From Allomuricauda sp. M10 (GTDB taxonomy: Bacteria > Bacteroidota > Bacteroidia > Flavobacteriales > Flavobacteriaceae), in contig NZ_JAJGBN010000003.1 in assembly GCF_020782875.1 (NCBI RefSeq), forward strand, positions 186,001 to 250,000: 64,000 bases of DNA, written 5' to 3'. A model generated the notes under the pieces. The model did no database searches and was not told the DNA's origin. It saw only the letters and a list, made by a program, of their open reading frames with translations. A program made the translations under genes and the position numbers. Positions 7,933-18,674 of this stretch are shown here, piece after piece (the stretch's first letter is position 1; each line of letters starts with the position of its first letter).

Positions 7933-9846
7933 ATGGAGCAGATTACGTATGAACAGGAGTTCAAGCGGTCCATAAAAGATCCGGAAAATTTCTGGATGGA
8001 TCAAGCTTCGCAGATCAGTTGGTTCCAAAAGCCAACAAGGGCCATCACCAAGGATGAACATGGATTTTATCGGTGGTTCAAAGGAGGAAAATTAAATACA
8101 TCGTATTTGGCATTGGATGTCCACATCGAAAACGGAAGGGGCAATGATATTGCCCTCATTTATGATTCCCCAGTTACCCAAACCGTAAAAAAATACACCT
8201 ATCTCGAATTACGGGACATGGTGAGCCGCCTTGCCGGTGGCATGCAACGTTTGGGGGTTGAAAAAGGTGATACCGTCATCATTTATATGCCCATGATTCC
8301 CCAGGCCGTGGTTTCCATGTTGGCTTGTGCCAGATTGGGTGCCGTCCATTCCGTAGTGTTCGGTGGATTTGCTCCCCATGAGTTGGCCATCCGGATTGAC
8401 GATGCCAAACCCAAAGCCATTATAACGGCTACCTCAGGGATTGAGGTGGATCGCATCATTCCGTATAAACCTATGGTGGATGAAGCCATAAAAATGGCGA
8501 CCCATTCCCCAGAACACGTCATCGTCTTCAATCGAAAACTGGGAGCCGTTCGCCCCGATGGGGAAAATGATATTGATTATGCCACGCTGATGAAGATTGC
8601 CGATCCCGTTCGCTGGACCGAAGTGGATGCTACCGATCCCTTGTACATTTTATATACCTCCGGAACAACGGGCAAGCCAAAGGGAATCATTAGGGACAAT
8701 GGCGGTCATGCAGTGGCCATGCACTACAGTATGAAACATATTTATGGGGTAAATCCTCGTGAAGTCTTCTGGGCGGCAAGTGATGTAGGTTGGGTGGTTG
8801 GGCACAGCTATATTGTGTATGCCCCGTTACTTTATGGTTGTACTACGGTACTTTTTGAAGGAAAACCAGTCCGAACACCCGATGCCTCTACTTTTTGGCG
8901 GGTGATCAGTGATCATGATGTAAACGTGATGTTTACGGCTCCTACTGCTATTCGTGCCATTAAAAAGGAGGACCCAAATGGCGAATTCATTAAACAGTTT
9001 GAAATGTGCAACCTTCGGTATCTTTTCTTGGCTGGGGAGCGATGCGATGTAAGCACACTGGAATGGGCCGGAGAAAAATTGAAGGTTCCCGTGATCGACC
9101 ATTGGTGGCAAACCGAATCTGGATGGCCCATTGTGGCCAATATGATGGGATTTGAACATCATTTTGATGTAAAACCGGGATCGGCCACTAAACCTGTTTG
9201 TGGGTATGATGTGCAGATTCTCAGGGAAGATGGCTCCGAGGCCCAACCAGGCGAAGAAGGCTATGTGGCCGTAAAGTTACCGTTGCCCCCGGGTACCTTG
9301 CCCAATCTTTGGGGAGATACCCAACGGTTCATCAAAGGTTATTTGGAGCGATTTGAAGGCTATTATTTTTCTGGTGATGGCGGATATATTGATGAGGCCG
9401 GATATGTGTTCATCACCGGACGGGTAGATGATATCATCAATGTGGCCGGACACCGTTTGTCCACGGCAGAAATGGAAGAAGTGGTGGCGAAACACCCTGA
9501 TGTGGCCGAATGCTGTGTGGTTGGCATAGAGGATGACCTGAAAGGACAGGTTCCCTTGGCACTGGCCGTGCTGAAAGCTGGGTCGGAGATTGAACATTTT
9601 CAATTGCAATCCGAAGTGGTGAACGACGTTCGCAAAGCAATAGGGCCCGTTGCTGCACTGAAAAAGGTATTGGTAGCGGAACGTTTGCCCAAGACCCGAT
9701 CAGGAAAAATACTCCGAAAAATTATTCGGGCCATTGCCGATGGAAAGGAATACAATGTACCATCAACCATTGATGATCCAGAAATTTTGACCGAGATCCA
9801 AACCCTGTTCGAGGGACAAATGGTGGGCGTGTTCGAGAAAAAATGA
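7933..9846 (+). CDS. prpE: short-chain acyl-CoA synthetase (propionyl-CoA/acetyl-CoA synthetase)
   Basis: 637 residues from MEQITYEQEF; an ATG 11 codons upstream (7900) is possible but adds an atypical tail. It is an ANL-superfamily enzyme that makes acyl-CoA from a short-chain acid, ATP and CoA. Motifs: the P-loop-like YTSGTTGKPKGI (about 240-252) followed by RDNGGH, the DHWWQTESGWP motif (about 390-400), and the catalytic lysine motif LPKTRSGKILRK near the C-terminus. The RDNGGHAVA and WWQTESGWPI forms fit the PrpE/ACSS3 branch better than canonical Acs, so propionate is the best guess and acetate is possible. It is a single gene followed by a terminator. Confidence 0.85.
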   Translation: MEQITYEQEFKRSIKDPENFWMDQASQISWFQKPTRAITKDEHGFYRWFKGGKLNTSYLALDVHIENGRGNDIALIYDSPVTQTVKKYTYLELRDMVSRLAGGMQRLGVEKGDTVIIYMPMIPQAVVSMLACARLGAVHSVVFGGFAPHELAIRIDDAKPKAIITATSGIEVDRIIPYKPMVDEAIKMATHSPEHVIVFNRKLGAVRPDGENDIDYATLMKIADPVRWTEVDATDPLYILYTSGTTGKPKGIIRDNGGHAVAMHYSMKHIYGVNPREVFWAASDVGWVVGHSYIVYAPLLYGCTTVLFEGKPVRTPDASTFWRVISDHDVNVMFTAPTAIRAIKKEDPNGEFIKQFEMCNLRYLFLAGERCDVSTLEWAGEKLKVPVIDHWWQTESGWPIVANMMGFEHHFDVKPGSATKPVCGYDVQILREDGSEAQPGEEGYVAVKLPLPPGTLPNLWGDTQRFIKGYLERFEGYYFSGDGGYIDEAGYVFITGRVDDIINVAGHRLSTAEMEEVVAKHPDVAECCVVGIEDDLKGQVPLALAVLKAGSEIEHFQLQSEVVNDVRKAIGPVAALKKVLVAERLPKTRSGKILRKIIRAIADGKEYNVPSTIDDPEILTEIQTLFEGQMVGVFEKK

Positions 9847-9849
9847 TTT

Positions 9850-9880
9850 AAAAAAAGGAGCCAATTTGGCTCCTTTTTTT
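9850..9880. terminator. bidirectional terminator between convergent genes
   Basis: GGAGCC (9857-9862) pairs with GGCTCC (9868-9873), flanked by A7 and T7, so it works for both prpE and the large surface protein gene, whose stop codon lies just 3' of it. Confidence 0.85.
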
Positions 9881-9882
9881 CG

Positions 9883-12800
9883 TTAGTTTTTATTTACGCG
9901 ATAGGTAACTTTTCTATTGGTGATGACTGTGCCTACTTTCAGGTTCAACGTTGCTTGGCTTGATGTTAGAGCGGAACAACTTGCTGTGGAGTTGGAGACC
10001 AACACCCGGAAGATATATCCGTTTTTATCCAAATCCGGATTGCTCACCGTAAGGTTGGCCGTAGAAGTTCCGCTGTAATCGGCGCCATCGGCCAACGGAA
10101 CAAAATTACTTCCGCCATCAGTGCTTACTTCCCATTGGTAGGTATCAATTCCAGTGGTGGAAACGGAAAAACTTCCATTGTTGCCCACAATTATGTTTTG
10201 ATCTGCAGGTTGTGTGTCAATTGTGAAAGGATCCACCGTAATGGTCTGTTCCACATCAAATGTGTTGCCTGAGGCATCTGTAATCCTGTATGTTCTAGTG
10301 ATAATTTCTGGATTGGATCCTCCATTGCTTACATCACTGATAAATGTAACGGTCGGACTTGGGTCGCAGTTATCGGCTTCATCGGTAATCACAGTCACAT
10401 CCGCTGTTGGAATATCTCCGGAGCAATACACGGTCAATGGGGCCGGAGCACTTGCCGTTGGTGCCGTTGGATCAACGGTAATGGTCGTTGTGGCAGCCAA
10501 ATTCGGAGCTGCAGGGTCACCTGCCATGCCTCCATATTCCACTAAATATCCCTTGGGTTGATAATCGCCACTGGCAGCTCCTGTATTGGAAAGGTCGTTC
10601 CAAGAACCGGGCAAACCTACACCTGGAGCGGTTATGTGTGCATAGTCTTCGTCTCCGGACTGATTTGGTTCCCCAGCATTCCAGAACTCATAGCCATAAG
10701 CGGTACCACCTGCATTGCCCCTCCAAAACAAAGTTCCAGCTTCCGGACCGGTTACCCAATACCAATCCCCTTCCAAAGCGGCATCACTGGCGCCGATCCA
10801 ACCAGCACCTGGTGCCTGCGAACCCAAAAGATCGGACTCATCTTGGATGGAAATGGTGGCCAAGTAACCTTGAAGACCATAAAAAGTTCGGAGGGCCGCT
10901 GCATCACGGGCGTTTGTCCAAGTAATGCCCAATGCAGGTACATATTCATAATAGTGGCCAGTTGAAGCCAAGTAATTTGCTTCATCCAAAACTATGGAAA
11001 AGGTACGGGTATCTCCAGAGGTTACCGTTGCCGTCGTCTGAAAAACAACTGCACTTACTGCGGTTTCAAATTCAGCAAGGGTGGCGGGCCCGGTCAAGGT
11101 CAATCTTCCTTCTGATACATCCCAACTGGATGAAATGTTGGGGTGGGTACCCGTGAGGGTCAACACATCCCCTGTATTGTTGTAATTACTTGTAATCTGA
11201 ACATAAATAGCATCAAGAGTAGTGCTATCTGGGTCGGTAATGGACACACTCTCCGTAATATTTACGGTGCCACCCGGACAGAAAATCTGATCTCCTGTTG
11301 CGGTTATGGAAGGTGGTTGGTCGGCATTGAGCGTATCATCCCTAAAATCCAGATCCCCTCCAGAACCCAAATCCCCATCGGAATCAGGTAATACCAAGCT
11401 GCCCCCACTTGTCGTGGTAGGATCGTCAATAGTACCTCCTGGGTCCCCATAACCTGATGTGGTATCGATGTTGTTGTCCAATCCGTCGTTATCGGAATCG
11501 CTTCCAGAAAGTGTCAAAGCGGCCTCAGTAGTATCATTGGTACCATCATTGTCACTGTCGGTATCCAAGAAATCCGGGGTGCCATCTCCATCGGTATCAA
11601 TATAGGCGATGCCACTAGTTTCATAAGCATTGTCCAATCCGTCGTTATCAGAATCGGTTCCCGATGGTGCCGTGTAACCTGTTGAAGTTTGCGCTTCCAC
11701 GTTATCGGGAATGCCGTCCCCATCACTATCCAAATCTTGATAGTTGGGTATTCCATCACCATCAGTGTCCACAGTGGAGCAATCAAATGCCCCTCCATAA
11801 CTGGCACCATGGACCCTTGCCCCAATCTGGTACGCCATCACCCTAAAAGATTGAAAATTACTGGCTGAAACGGTAAAGGTTATTTCTGTAATGGATCCTG
11901 AAGGAATAGCATTGGCACTTGCCAACCAGTTTCCATTGGTGTATTGAATCTGCATATCTGAAGTGGAAACCACAGGATCTGCCGATAAAAATACACTAAC
12001 CGTTGTGCCTGTTGGTATCACTTGGGCAAATTGTAATGTAATGATGGACTGCCCTTGATAGGTTGATGTTGAGTTGGCCGCATATGTGGTGCCTGGATTT
12101 CCTTGGGCGTTAGAGGCGTTATTGAAATATTGTACGTTCGTTGCAGTCTGCACATAGGTGCTTCCTGTTGCTCCCCCACACTCATCCGTATCCAAAATGC
12201 CATCATTGTCGTCATCAACGTCCGTACTGTCCGGAACCCCATCATTATCCAAGTCGGGTTGGGAACAATTGGAATATAATTTGGAAAAAGGAATATTCTG
12301 TTTGGAAATGGAAGGTCCCTGATACTGTACGGCCAAGTTGGCACTTCCTCCGTTTTCAAAAAACAGGACGGTAATATCATGCAAGCCTGCTGTTAAGGTA
12401 ACGGAACCCGATCTTTCTTGGTTGCCATGGTTTCCATCGTTGTCCACGATCTGTACTCCGTCAATGTAAAGTTTGGAACCATCATCCGAAGAGGTATAAA
12501 AGGTATAACTGCCAGCGGTATCGATGAGTAGGTAACCATTATATCGTATCCCGAAGCTATCCGTATCACCCGGGTCTTCTTGGTTTTGAAGTGCGTTGAC
12601 ATCAAAACTGGAATACACCCCGGAGCCCAATGCTCCAGAAGTGGGAATATTGTTTACCGTACTCCCTGAAGGAACCCCATCATAAAAATCAAAGTCGATT
12701 TCCCCGTTACAAATACCCGAGACCCCTTCAACTGCCACATTGTCGATAAAATATTGTTCGTTATTGTTGTTGTTGTACATCCGTACCCTGATTTCGAGAG

Positions 12801-13284
12801 AAGTGTTACTTGATGAGGCTATATTAACGGTGTAAGATGAATTCAGGGGATTTGAATTCGATCCCGATCTATTTACAAATTGTTGCCAAGAACCTCCATC
12901 AATACGGTATTCCCCAATAAAATAGTCCTGTCCATCGTCCATTTGGCTGGGGTCATTTACCCTGGTGTCCATACTAAAGCTGATGAAGGAATACCCGGTA
13001 ATGTCGATGGAGTTTACTTGCCAAGTACCTGTTCCGCCCAAATTTCGGGCACGTAGTTCGTTGCTGCGCACAGAAAGCGCACTTCCACTGGTGGTGGTCC
13101 AACTAGAGGCCGATGGCCCCGAGGCCGTACCACTAGTGGTGCCGTTGCCATACGTGAAGTTTTCACTCCAAAGCGTAGTCTGCGAAAAAGAGAGGAAGGT
13201 TCCCCATAAAAAGAAAACCAATAAAGCCTTATAGCCATTGGAAATTTTAGGATATCTTCCCTTGACGAACAATGTTGAGGTCAT
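9883..13284 (-). CDS. secreted multidomain surface protein: PA14, TSP3 repeats, C-type lectin, HYR and Ig-like domains
   Basis: 1133 residues. A signal peptide ends near FLSFSQ (residue 35). In order: a beta-rich domain (36-190); a PA14 domain (about 195-340, with [12 protein letters not shown] typical of this carbohydrate-binding fold); calcium-binding thrombospondin type 3 repeats (344-370 and 505-650, DxDxDG); a second beta-rich domain between them (375-500); a cadherin-like segment (658-768); a C-type lectin-like domain (about 775-915, with WIGASD and the EPN and WND calcium-site motifs); a HYR domain (940-1018); and an Ig-like domain (1020-1117). It ends [15 protein letters not shown], not a standard type A T9SS signal. 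It is probably cell-surface or secreted and may bind glycans. The gene is monocistronic. Confidence 0.8.
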   Translation of the reverse strand: MTSTLFVKGRYPKISNGYKALLVFFLWGTFLSFSQTTLWSENFTYGNGTTSGTASGPSASSWTTTSGSALSVRSNELRARNLGGTGTWQVNSIDITGYSFISFSMDTRVNDPSQMDDGQDYFIGEYRIDGGSWQQFVNRSGSNSNPLNSSYTVNIASSSNTSLEIRVRMYNNNNNEQYFIDNVAVEGVSGICNGEIDFDFYDGVPSGSTVNNIPTSGALGSGVYSSFDVNALQNQEDPGDTDSFGIRYNGYLLIDTAGSYTFYTSSDDGSKLYIDGVQIVDNDGNHGNQERSGSVTLTAGLHDITVLFFENGGSANLAVQYQGPSISKQNIPFSKLYSNCSQPDLDNDGVPDSTDVDDDNDGILDTDECGGATGSTYVQTATNVQYFNNASNAQGNPGTTYAANSTSTYQGQSIITLQFAQVIPTGTTVSVFLSADPVVSTSDMQIQYTNGNWLASANAIPSGSITEITFTVSASNFQSFRVMAYQIGARVHGASYGGAFDCSTVDTDGDGIPNYQDLDSDGDGIPDNVEAQTSTGYTAPSGTDSDNDGLDNAYETSGIAYIDTDGDGTPDFLDTDSDNDGTNDTTEAALTLSGSDSDNDGLDNNIDTTSGYGDPGGTIDDPTTTSGGSLVLPDSDGDLGSGGDLDFRDDTLNADQPPSITATGDQIFCPGGTVNITESVSITDPDSTTLDAIYVQITSNYNNTGDVLTLTGTHPNISSSWDVSEGRLTLTGPATLAEFETAVSAVVFQTTATVTSGDTRTFSIVLDEANYLASTGHYYEYVPALGITWTNARDAAALRTFYGLQGYLATISIQDESDLLGSQAPGAGWIGASDAALEGDWYWVTGPEAGTLFWRGNAGGTAYGYEFWNAGEPNQSGDEDYAHITAPGVGLPGSWNDLSNTGAASGDYQPKGYLVEYGGMAGDPAAPNLAATTTITVDPTAPTASAPAPLTVYCSGDIPTADVTVITDEADNCDPSPTVTFISDVSNGGSNPEIITRTYRITDASGNTFDVEQTITVDPFTIDTQPADQNIIVGNNGSFSVSTTGIDTYQWEVSTDGGSNFVPLADGADYSGTSTANLTVSNPDLDKNGYIFRVLVSNSTASCSALTSSQATLNLKVGTVITNRKVTYRVNKN

Positions 13285-13304
13285 GTTCCTTGTTGATTTG
13301 CATA

Positions 13305-13312
13305 CAAAACTA
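13305..13312 (-). promoter_or_regulatory. candidate −7 element of the surface protein gene
   Basis: The reverse strand reads TAGTTTTG, an exact TAnnTTTG match, 20 nt before the ATG. I do not see a clear −33 TTG at the right distance. Confidence 0.35.
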
Positions 13313-13512
13313 ATCTTGGTATACTTTACTGAAAATATTTGTTGTGAAATGGATAAATAGCCATGTTAATGGGTAAATTTGTTGAGTCTGGGTCTTGCCT
13401 TGCGTATGAAATTTTACGTGGAGTGATGTTGGAAAGGGCAAGTAAATTTAGGGTGGTCTAGACCAAATGCAACATGAATAAAGTACTGTCAAATGATTTG
13501 TGTGCCACATAC

Positions 13513-13544
13513 TTGCACTTGCAGGAATATTTGTCGTATATTTG
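13513..13544 (+). promoter_or_regulatory. candidate promoter of rimP-nusA-infB
   Basis: TTG at 13513-13515, a 21-nt spacer, then TATATTTG at 13537-13544. The start of transcription would be near 13550, giving a leader of about 60 nt that contains the hairpin described separately. Confidence 0.55.
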
Positions 13545-13573
13545 CGCCACTGAACGGATATAGAAGTATTCAT

Positions 13574-13598
13574 GAGGGGACTTTGAGTCCCCTCTTTT
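13574..13598 (+). promoter_or_regulatory. perfect 9-bp hairpin plus T run in the rimP leader
   Basis: GAGGGGACT (13574-13582), a TTG loop and AGTCCCCTC (13586-13594) are followed by TTTT. This is the shape of an intrinsic terminator but sits between the promoter and the rimP ATG, so it would act as an attenuator. In E. coli the equivalent operon has leader terminators and is autoregulated through NusA; regulation here is inferred. Confidence 0.6.
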
Positions 13599-13612
13599 AT
13601 TGCTGATCTCTT

Positions 13613-14074
13613 ATGTTGAAGGAAAAAGTGGAATCGTTGTTGAACAAGGCCTTGGAAGAACGTCCTTCCTTGTTTTTGATTGATTTTACCGTAGGCGGGG
13701 ATAACACGATCAAAGTGGTTTTGGACGGTGATAAGGGAGTGAGCCTTCAAGATTGTATGGATGTGAGCAGGGCCATAGAGCATAACCTCGACCGTGAGGA
13801 AGAAGATTTTTCGCTTGAGGTAGCCTCCGCCGGAGCGGCTTCTCCCATGCGGTTGCCCCGTCAGTTTACCAAGAATATTGGAAGACAGTTAAAGGTGCGC
13901 ACCAACGGCCAAGAATTGGAAGGTACATTGGTGGACGCCTCTGAAAATAGTATTACCTTGGAGTGGAAGGCGCGTGAGCCCAAACCCACCGGTAAGGGAA
14001 AGGTAACAGTACAGAAAAGGGAACAAATTGCCTTTTCTGATATCCAGGAAGCAAAAGTTATATTAAAATTTTAA
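13613..14074 (+). CDS. rimP: ribosome maturation factor RimP
   Basis: 153 residues, the usual size. RimP assists late 30S subunit assembly in the cytoplasm. The N-terminal alpha/beta domain includes FTVGGDNTIKVVLDGDKGV and the DCMDVSRAIEHNLD segment, followed by LEVASAGAASPM (family form VSSPGLDRPL, somewhat diverged) and a C-terminal SH3-like barrel ending IQEAKVILKF. First gene of an operon with nusA (13 nt downstream) and infB, the order conserved across bacteria. Confidence 0.95.
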   Translation: MLKEKVESLLNKALEERPSLFLIDFTVGGDNTIKVVLDGDKGVSLQDCMDVSRAIEHNLDREEEDFSLEVASAGAASPMRLPRQFTKNIGRQLKVRTNGQELEGTLVDASENSITLEWKAREPKPTGKGKVTVQKREQIAFSDIQEAKVILKF

Positions 14075-14087
14075 TCGTAGTAGAAAA

Positions 14088-15320
14088 ATGGAAAACCTAG
14101 CGCTCATCGAATCCTTTTCGGAGTTCAAGGACGATAAGTTTATAGACAGGGTGACCCTTATGGCCATTTTGGAAGAAGTATTCCGAAGTGCCCTCAAGAA
14201 GAAATTTGGTTCTGACGACAATTTTGATATCATCATCAACCCTGACAAAGGGGATTTGGAGATATGGAGAAACCGTGTGGTTGTGGAAGATGGTGAAGTG
14301 GAAGATCCCAATGAGGAAATCTCCCTTACCGAAGCTAGAAAGATCGAGCCCGATTTTGAAGTTGGGGAAGATGTATCTGAAGAAGTGAAACTTATCGATT
14401 TGGGTAGAAGGGCCATTTTGGCATTGCGCCAAAATTTGATTTCCAAGATCCATGAGCACGATAACACAACAATCTACAAGCAATTCAAAGACCTTGAAGG
14501 TGAGATCTATACCGCTGAGGTGCACCACATCCGTCACAAGGCCGTGATTTTGTTGGACGATGAGGGCAATGAGATCATCCTTCCAAAGGAAAAACAGATT
14601 CCATCCGACTTTTTCCGTAAAGGGGACAATGTACGTGGAATCATCGAGAGCGTGGAGTTGAAAGGGAACAAACCTACCATTATCATGTCAAGGACCTCCC
14701 CAACTTTCTTGGAGCAATTGTTCTTCCAAGAAATTCCGGAAGTGTTCGATGGTTTGATCACCATCAAAAAAGCGGTACGTATTCCTGGTGAAAAAGCCAA
14801 GGTCGCCGTGGATTCTTATGATGACAGGATCGATCCGGTAGGTGCCTGTGTGGGTATGAAGGGGTCACGTATCCATGGGATCGTTCGTGAATTGGGTAAT
14901 GAGAACATCGATGTGATCAACTGGACCAACAATTCACAATTGATGATCACAAGGGCATTGAGCCCTGCCAAGGTTTCTTCCGTAAAATTGAACGAGGAGA
15001 AAAAAACCGCCCAGGTTTACCTAAAGCCAGAGGAAGTTTCCAAGGCTATCGGTAGAGGAGGGCATAACATACGATTGGCTGGTCAATTGACTGGTTATGA
15101 AATAGATGTGTTCCGTGAAGGAGTGGAAGAAGATGTGGAATTGACCGAGTTCTCCGATGAAATCGAAAGCTGGGTAATCGAGGAATTCAAGAAAATTGGA
15201 TTGGATACCGCACGTAGCGTTTTGGAACACGATCTGAACGACCTTACCAAGCGAACCGATTTGGAAGAGGAAACTATCATGGATGTGATTCGCATCCTGA
15301 AGGAAGAATTTGAAGATTAG
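14088..15320 (+). CDS. nusA: transcription termination/antitermination factor NusA
   Basis: 410 residues. NusA binds RNA polymerase and nascent RNA and modulates pausing, termination and antitermination. Domains: an N-terminal RNA polymerase-binding region (1-125), an S1 domain (about 130-200, GEIYTAEVHHIRHKAVILL), then the KH1/KH2 pair, recognisable from DPVGACVGMKGSRIHGIVRE (about 247-266) and the KAIGRGGHNIRLAGQLTG stretch (about 315-332). It lacks the C-terminal acidic repeats of the E. coli protein, as usual outside Gammaproteobacteria. Middle gene of the operon. Confidence 0.96.
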   Translation: MENLALIESFSEFKDDKFIDRVTLMAILEEVFRSALKKKFGSDDNFDIIINPDKGDLEIWRNRVVVEDGEVEDPNEEISLTEARKIEPDFEVGEDVSEEVKLIDLGRRAILALRQNLISKIHEHDNTTIYKQFKDLEGEIYTAEVHHIRHKAVILLDDEGNEIILPKEKQIPSDFFRKGDNVRGIIESVELKGNKPTIIMSRTSPTFLEQLFFQEIPEVFDGLITIKKAVRIPGEKAKVAVDSYDDRIDPVGACVGMKGSRIHGIVRELGNENIDVINWTNNSQLMITRALSPAKVSSVKLNEEKKTAQVYLKPEEVSKAIGRGGHNIRLAGQLTGYEIDVFREGVEEDVELTEFSDEIESWVIEEFKKIGLDTARSVLEHDLNDLTKRTDLEEETIMDVIRILKEEFED

Positions 15321-15361
15321 ACTTATATTAGCAGCGAATTTTAGGGCAAGGAATTTAATTT

Positions 15362-18109
15362 ATGGCAGAAAATCCAACAATACGACTTAATAAAGTTCTT
15401 AGGGAATTGAACATTTCACTGGAAAGGGCGGTGGACTACCTTGCGGCGGAAGGCCACGATGTAGAGGCACGTCCTACAACAAAAATTTCAGATGAGGTGT
15501 ATCAGGTCCTGTTGGATGAGTTCCAAACGGATAGGAGTAAAAAGGTAGCTTCCAAAGAAGTTGGAGAAGAAAAGAGGAAGGAAAAAGAAGCTATCCGTGT
15601 CCAAATGGAACAGGAACAGGAGGAACGAAGGATTGCCCGGGAAAAACGCAATTCCGAGCAACAGGTAATCAAGGCCAAGGCCGAACTTGCCGGACCTAAA
15701 ACGGTAGGTAAAATAGACCTTGACGAAAAACCAAGTGCGCCCAAGGTAGAAGAGCCTAAACAAGAAGTGGTTGAAGAGCCAAAGCCAACCCCTCCGGTTG
15801 AAGAGAAACCACCAGTAGTGGAGGTTAAAAAAGAGGAGGTAAAAGTTGAGCCGAAAGTTGAAAAGGTGGAGCCCAAGGTTGAAAAAGTGGAGAAGGTTCA
15901 AGAGGAGGAAAAATCCGGCGAACCCGAGACTATCAAAACCCAATACCAAAAACTTTCCGGACCCAAGATCACGGGTGATAAGATAGATCTTTCCCAATTC
16001 GAAAAACCGAAGAAGAAAAAAGAGGACAACCAAAAGTCCAATGCAGGTAGTTCGGATGCCGGGGCGGATAGAAGAAAACGCAGAAAGCGTATTGTTAAAA
16101 ACGGTCCACAACAAGGGGGCAATGGTCAACAAAATAGACCAATGGGCAACGGACAAGGCCCCCGAAAAGGAGGGCAACGTCCATCAACCATGCCTAAGGT
16201 AGAGCCTACCGAAGAAGAAGTACAAAAGCAAGTTAGGGAAACCTTGGAGAAACTTCAAGGAAAGACCAGCAAGGGCAAAGGAGCTAAATATCGTAGGGAG
16301 AAAAGGGACCAACACCGTCAACAAACGGAAAAGGACCTCGAACAACAGGAATTGGAAAGCAAAATCCTCAAGGTTACCGAGTTTGTGACAGTGAACGAGG
16401 TAGCTGCCATGATGGATGTTCCTACTACCAAAATTATTTCTGCCTGTATGTCGTTGGGTATCATGGTGACTATGAACCAACGTTTGGATGCAGAGACCCT
16501 TTCCATTGTAGCCGACGAGTTTGGATACGAAGTTGAATTCGTGACCGCAGATATAGAGGAGGCTATTGAGGAAGAAGTGGATGCGGCGGAAGACTTGAAA
16601 CCGAGGGCGCCGATCGTAACTGTAATGGGTCACGTAGACCACGGTAAAACCTCGTTGCTGGATTACATTCGTCAAGAGAACGTAATCGCAGGGGAAAGCG
16701 GTGGTATCACCCAGCACATTGGTGCGTACGGAGTAACCTTGGAAGGTGGTCAAAGAATAACCTTCTTGGATACACCGGGTCACGAAGCGTTTACCGCAAT
16801 GCGTGCGCGTGGTGCCCAGGTTACGGACATCGCTATCATTGTGGTCGCTGCGGATGATGACATCATGCCACAGACCAAGGAAGCGATCAGTCACGCCCAG
16901 GCTGCTGGTGTACCTATTGTGTTTGCCATTAACAAAGTGGATAAGCCTACGGCCAATCCAGATAAAATAAAAGAAGGACTGGCCCAAATGAACCTTTTGG
17001 TTGAAGATTGGGGAGGTAAGATACAGTCCCATGATATTTCTGCCAAAACAGGCCAGGGAGTTAAGGAATTGTTGGAAAAAGTATTGCTTGAAGCCGAATT
17101 GTTGGAGCTACAGGCAAATCCTGACAAGTTAGCCTCCGGTACCGTGGTGGAAGCCTTTTTGGACAAAGGACGTGGATACGTTTCCACCGTTTTGGTACAA
17201 TCAGGTACTTTGAACATCGGTGATTATGTATTGGCAGGAACTTGTAGTGGTAAGGTTAAGGCCATGCAGGATGAACGCGGAAAAGTCATCAAAAAAGCAG
17301 GACCTTCCACACCAATTTCCATTTTGGGATTGGATGGGGCACCACAAGCGGGTGATAGGTTCAATGTGTTGCAGGATGAACGCGAGGCCAAGCAAATTGC
17401 CGCAAAACGTTCACAATTACAACGTGAACAGTCGGTAAGAACACAGCGTCACATTACGTTGGACGAGATCGGAAGACGTATCGCGTTGGGCGACTTCAAG
17501 GAGTTGAACATTATCCTAAAAGGGGATGTGGATGGTTCCGTGGAGGCTTTGACCGATTCGTTCCAGAAATTGTCGACCGCCGAGATTCAGGTGAACATCA
17601 TCCACAAAGGTGTGGGTGCCATTACCGAATCGGACGTGTTGTTGGCCAGTGCATCTGACGCGATCATCATCGGATTTAACGTAAGGCCGATGGGGAATGC
17701 CCGTCAGGTTGCCGATAAGGAAGAAATCGATATCAGGACCTATTCCATCATCTACGATGCCATCAACGATCTTAAGGATGCGATGGAAGGGATGTTGTCG
17801 CCAGAGATTAAGGAAGAGATTACAGGTAATGCCGAGATCAGGGAAACCTTCAAGATTTCCAAAGTGGGTACCATTGCAGGATGTATGGTCACCAGTGGTA
17901 AGATTTTTAGGAATTCCCATGTGAGGTTGATCCGTGACGGTGTGGTAGTCTATACTGGTGATTTGGCTTCTTTGAAACGATTTAAGGATGACGTTAAGGA
18001 AGTATCCAAAGGATATGACTGTGGATTACAGATCAAGAATTACAATGATATTAGGGAAGGGGATATTGTTGAGGCCTTCCAAGAGGTTGCAGTAAAGAAA
18101 AAGCTGTAA
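15362..18109 (+). CDS. infB: translation initiation factor IF-2
   Basis: 915 residues. IF-2 is the GTPase that places fMet-tRNA on the 30S subunit and drives subunit joining. Residues 1-50 form an IF2_N-type module; 60-330 are a low-complexity charged linker with [23 protein letters not shown] repeats and KKKK and RRKRRKR tracts; a second IF2_N follows (about 335-395). The G domain begins near 415: G1 GHVDHGKT (423-430), G3 DTPGHE, G4 NKVD (about 520). Domains II-IV follow. An AT-rich, near-repetitive linker is normal for Bacteroidota IF-2. Last gene of the rimP operon, closed by a terminator. Confidence 0.97.
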   Translation: MAENPTIRLNKVLRELNISLERAVDYLAAEGHDVEARPTTKISDEVYQVLLDEFQTDRSKKVASKEVGEEKRKEKEAIRVQMEQEQEERRIAREKRNSEQQVIKAKAELAGPKTVGKIDLDEKPSAPKVEEPKQEVVEEPKPTPPVEEKPPVVEVKKEEVKVEPKVEKVEPKVEKVEKVQEEEKSGEPETIKTQYQKLSGPKITGDKIDLSQFEKPKKKKEDNQKSNAGSSDAGADRRKRRKRIVKNGPQQGGNGQQNRPMGNGQGPRKGGQRPSTMPKVEPTEEEVQKQVRETLEKLQGKTSKGKGAKYRREKRDQHRQQTEKDLEQQELESKILKVTEFVTVNEVAAMMDVPTTKIISACMSLGIMVTMNQRLDAETLSIVADEFGYEVEFVTADIEEAIEEEVDAAEDLKPRAPIVTVMGHVDHGKTSLLDYIRQENVIAGESGGITQHIGAYGVTLEGGQRITFLDTPGHEAFTAMRARGAQVTDIAIIVVAADDDIMPQTKEAISHAQAAGVPIVFAINKVDKPTANPDKIKEGLAQMNLLVEDWGGKIQSHDISAKTGQGVKELLEKVLLEAELLELQANPDKLASGTVVEAFLDKGRGYVSTVLVQSGTLNIGDYVLAGTCSGKVKAMQDERGKVIKKAGPSTPISILGLDGAPQAGDRFNVLQDEREAKQIAAKRSQLQREQSVRTQRHITLDEIGRRIALGDFKELNIILKGDVDGSVEALTDSFQKLSTAEIQVNIIHKGVGAITESDVLLASASDAIIIGFNVRPMGNARQVADKEEIDIRTYSIIYDAINDLKDAMEGMLSPEIKEEITGNAEIRETFKISKVGTIAGCMVTSGKIFRNSHVRLIRDGVVVYTGDLASLKRFKDDVKEVSKGYDCGLQIKNYNDIREGDIVEAFQEVAVKKKL

Positions 18110-18133
18110 TCGTTTTGATAATACTAAAAAAAG

Positions 18134-18161
18134 AAAATCCCGCTCTTGGCGGGATTTTTTT
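18134..18161. terminator. bidirectional terminator between infB and the SPOR-domain gene
   Basis: AAATCCCGC (18135-18143) pairs with GCGGGATTT (18149-18157), with A-rich and T-rich flanks. The stop codon of the reverse-strand gene (18160-18162) lies in the T run. Confidence 0.85.
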
Positions 18162-18534
18162 ATGATTTGGATTCGTTCTCCGGTTTTAGGAGCATGGCAT
18201 CCGGATATTTCTTTCGAACTTCCAGATACTTTCGTTCTGCTTCCAATTTCGTCTTGAATCGACCTAATCTTACTCGATATGTTGGAGACTCGAACTCAAT
18301 TTTAGAATACCAATCCGGAAAATCGATTTCCACTTGGGATTTTAGATTTTGGGCCTTTTGGTAGTCGCCAAAACCAACTTGTATTTGGTAAAATCCCGAT
18401 TTGGAATTTACGTCGGCATATAATTTTACCAGTTGGTCAATTTTAGGATCTTGCTGTATAGTCACCTTGCCCTCCTGTGCGGAAAGATGAAGTGTTAAAC
18501 CTAGTAAAATGGTAGTAAATACGGGAGTTTTCAT
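18160..18534 (-). CDS. small exported SPOR-domain protein
   Basis: 124 residues from MKTPVFTTILLGLTLHLSAQ, a clear signal peptide; an ATG 12 codons upstream (18570) falls in the promoter. After a short linker the rest is one SPOR repeat (about 45-115: GFYQIQVGFGDYQKAQNLKS, then YRVRLGRFKTKLEAERKYLE), the domain that binds denuded septal peptidoglycan. It is probably periplasmic. Monocistronic; its stop overlaps the shared terminator. Confidence 0.82.
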   Translation of the reverse strand: MKTPVFTTILLGLTLHLSAQEGKVTIQQDPKIDQLVKLYADVNSKSGFYQIQVGFGDYQKAQNLKSQVEIDFPDWYSKIEFESPTYRVRLGRFKTKLEAERKYLEVRKKYPDAMLLKPENESKS

Positions 18535-18567
18535 GGTATTCCGGTATTTTAGGATTATCTGTTTGTG

Positions 18568-18575
18568 CAAATGTA
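18568..18575 (-). promoter_or_regulatory. candidate −7 element of the SPOR-domain gene
   Basis: The reverse strand reads TACATTTG, an exact TAnnTTTG match, giving a leader of roughly 27 nt. It supports the ATG at 18534, since the upstream ATG at 18570 overlaps this element. No clear −33 element. Confidence 0.4.
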
Positions 18576-18674
18576 ATTTATTATGTTCGAAACCGGATCG
18601 AGCCAGTTTATTTAGAATCTTTATAAATTAGATGTTATAAATACCTTAACATTTTAAAAAATGCCTGTATGTCT

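Larger units (their letters stand above)
13285..13612. other. 328-nt divergent intergenic region
   Basis: No gene is visible. It holds candidate −7 elements for the surface protein gene (reverse strand) and rimP (forward strand), and the rimP leader hairpin at 13574-13598. The middle part (about 13320-13500) shows nothing I can name. Confidence 0.6.

Noticed and set aside
11320..11790. Short-period DNA repetition in the surface protein gene
   Set aside because: It encodes the Asp/Gly-rich calcium-binding TSP3 repeats (DxDxDG); it is a protein repeat, not a CRISPR array or minisatellite.
15820..15900. Tandem AAGTTGAGCC-like units
   Set aside because: They encode the imperfect [10 protein letters not shown] repeats of the IF-2 linker; no independent element.
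15488..16177. A 229-codon reverse-strand open frame rich in Leu and Phe within infB
   Set aside because: It is the complement of the Lys/Glu-rich IF-2 linker, which gives a false hydrophobic protein. The forward frame is infB.
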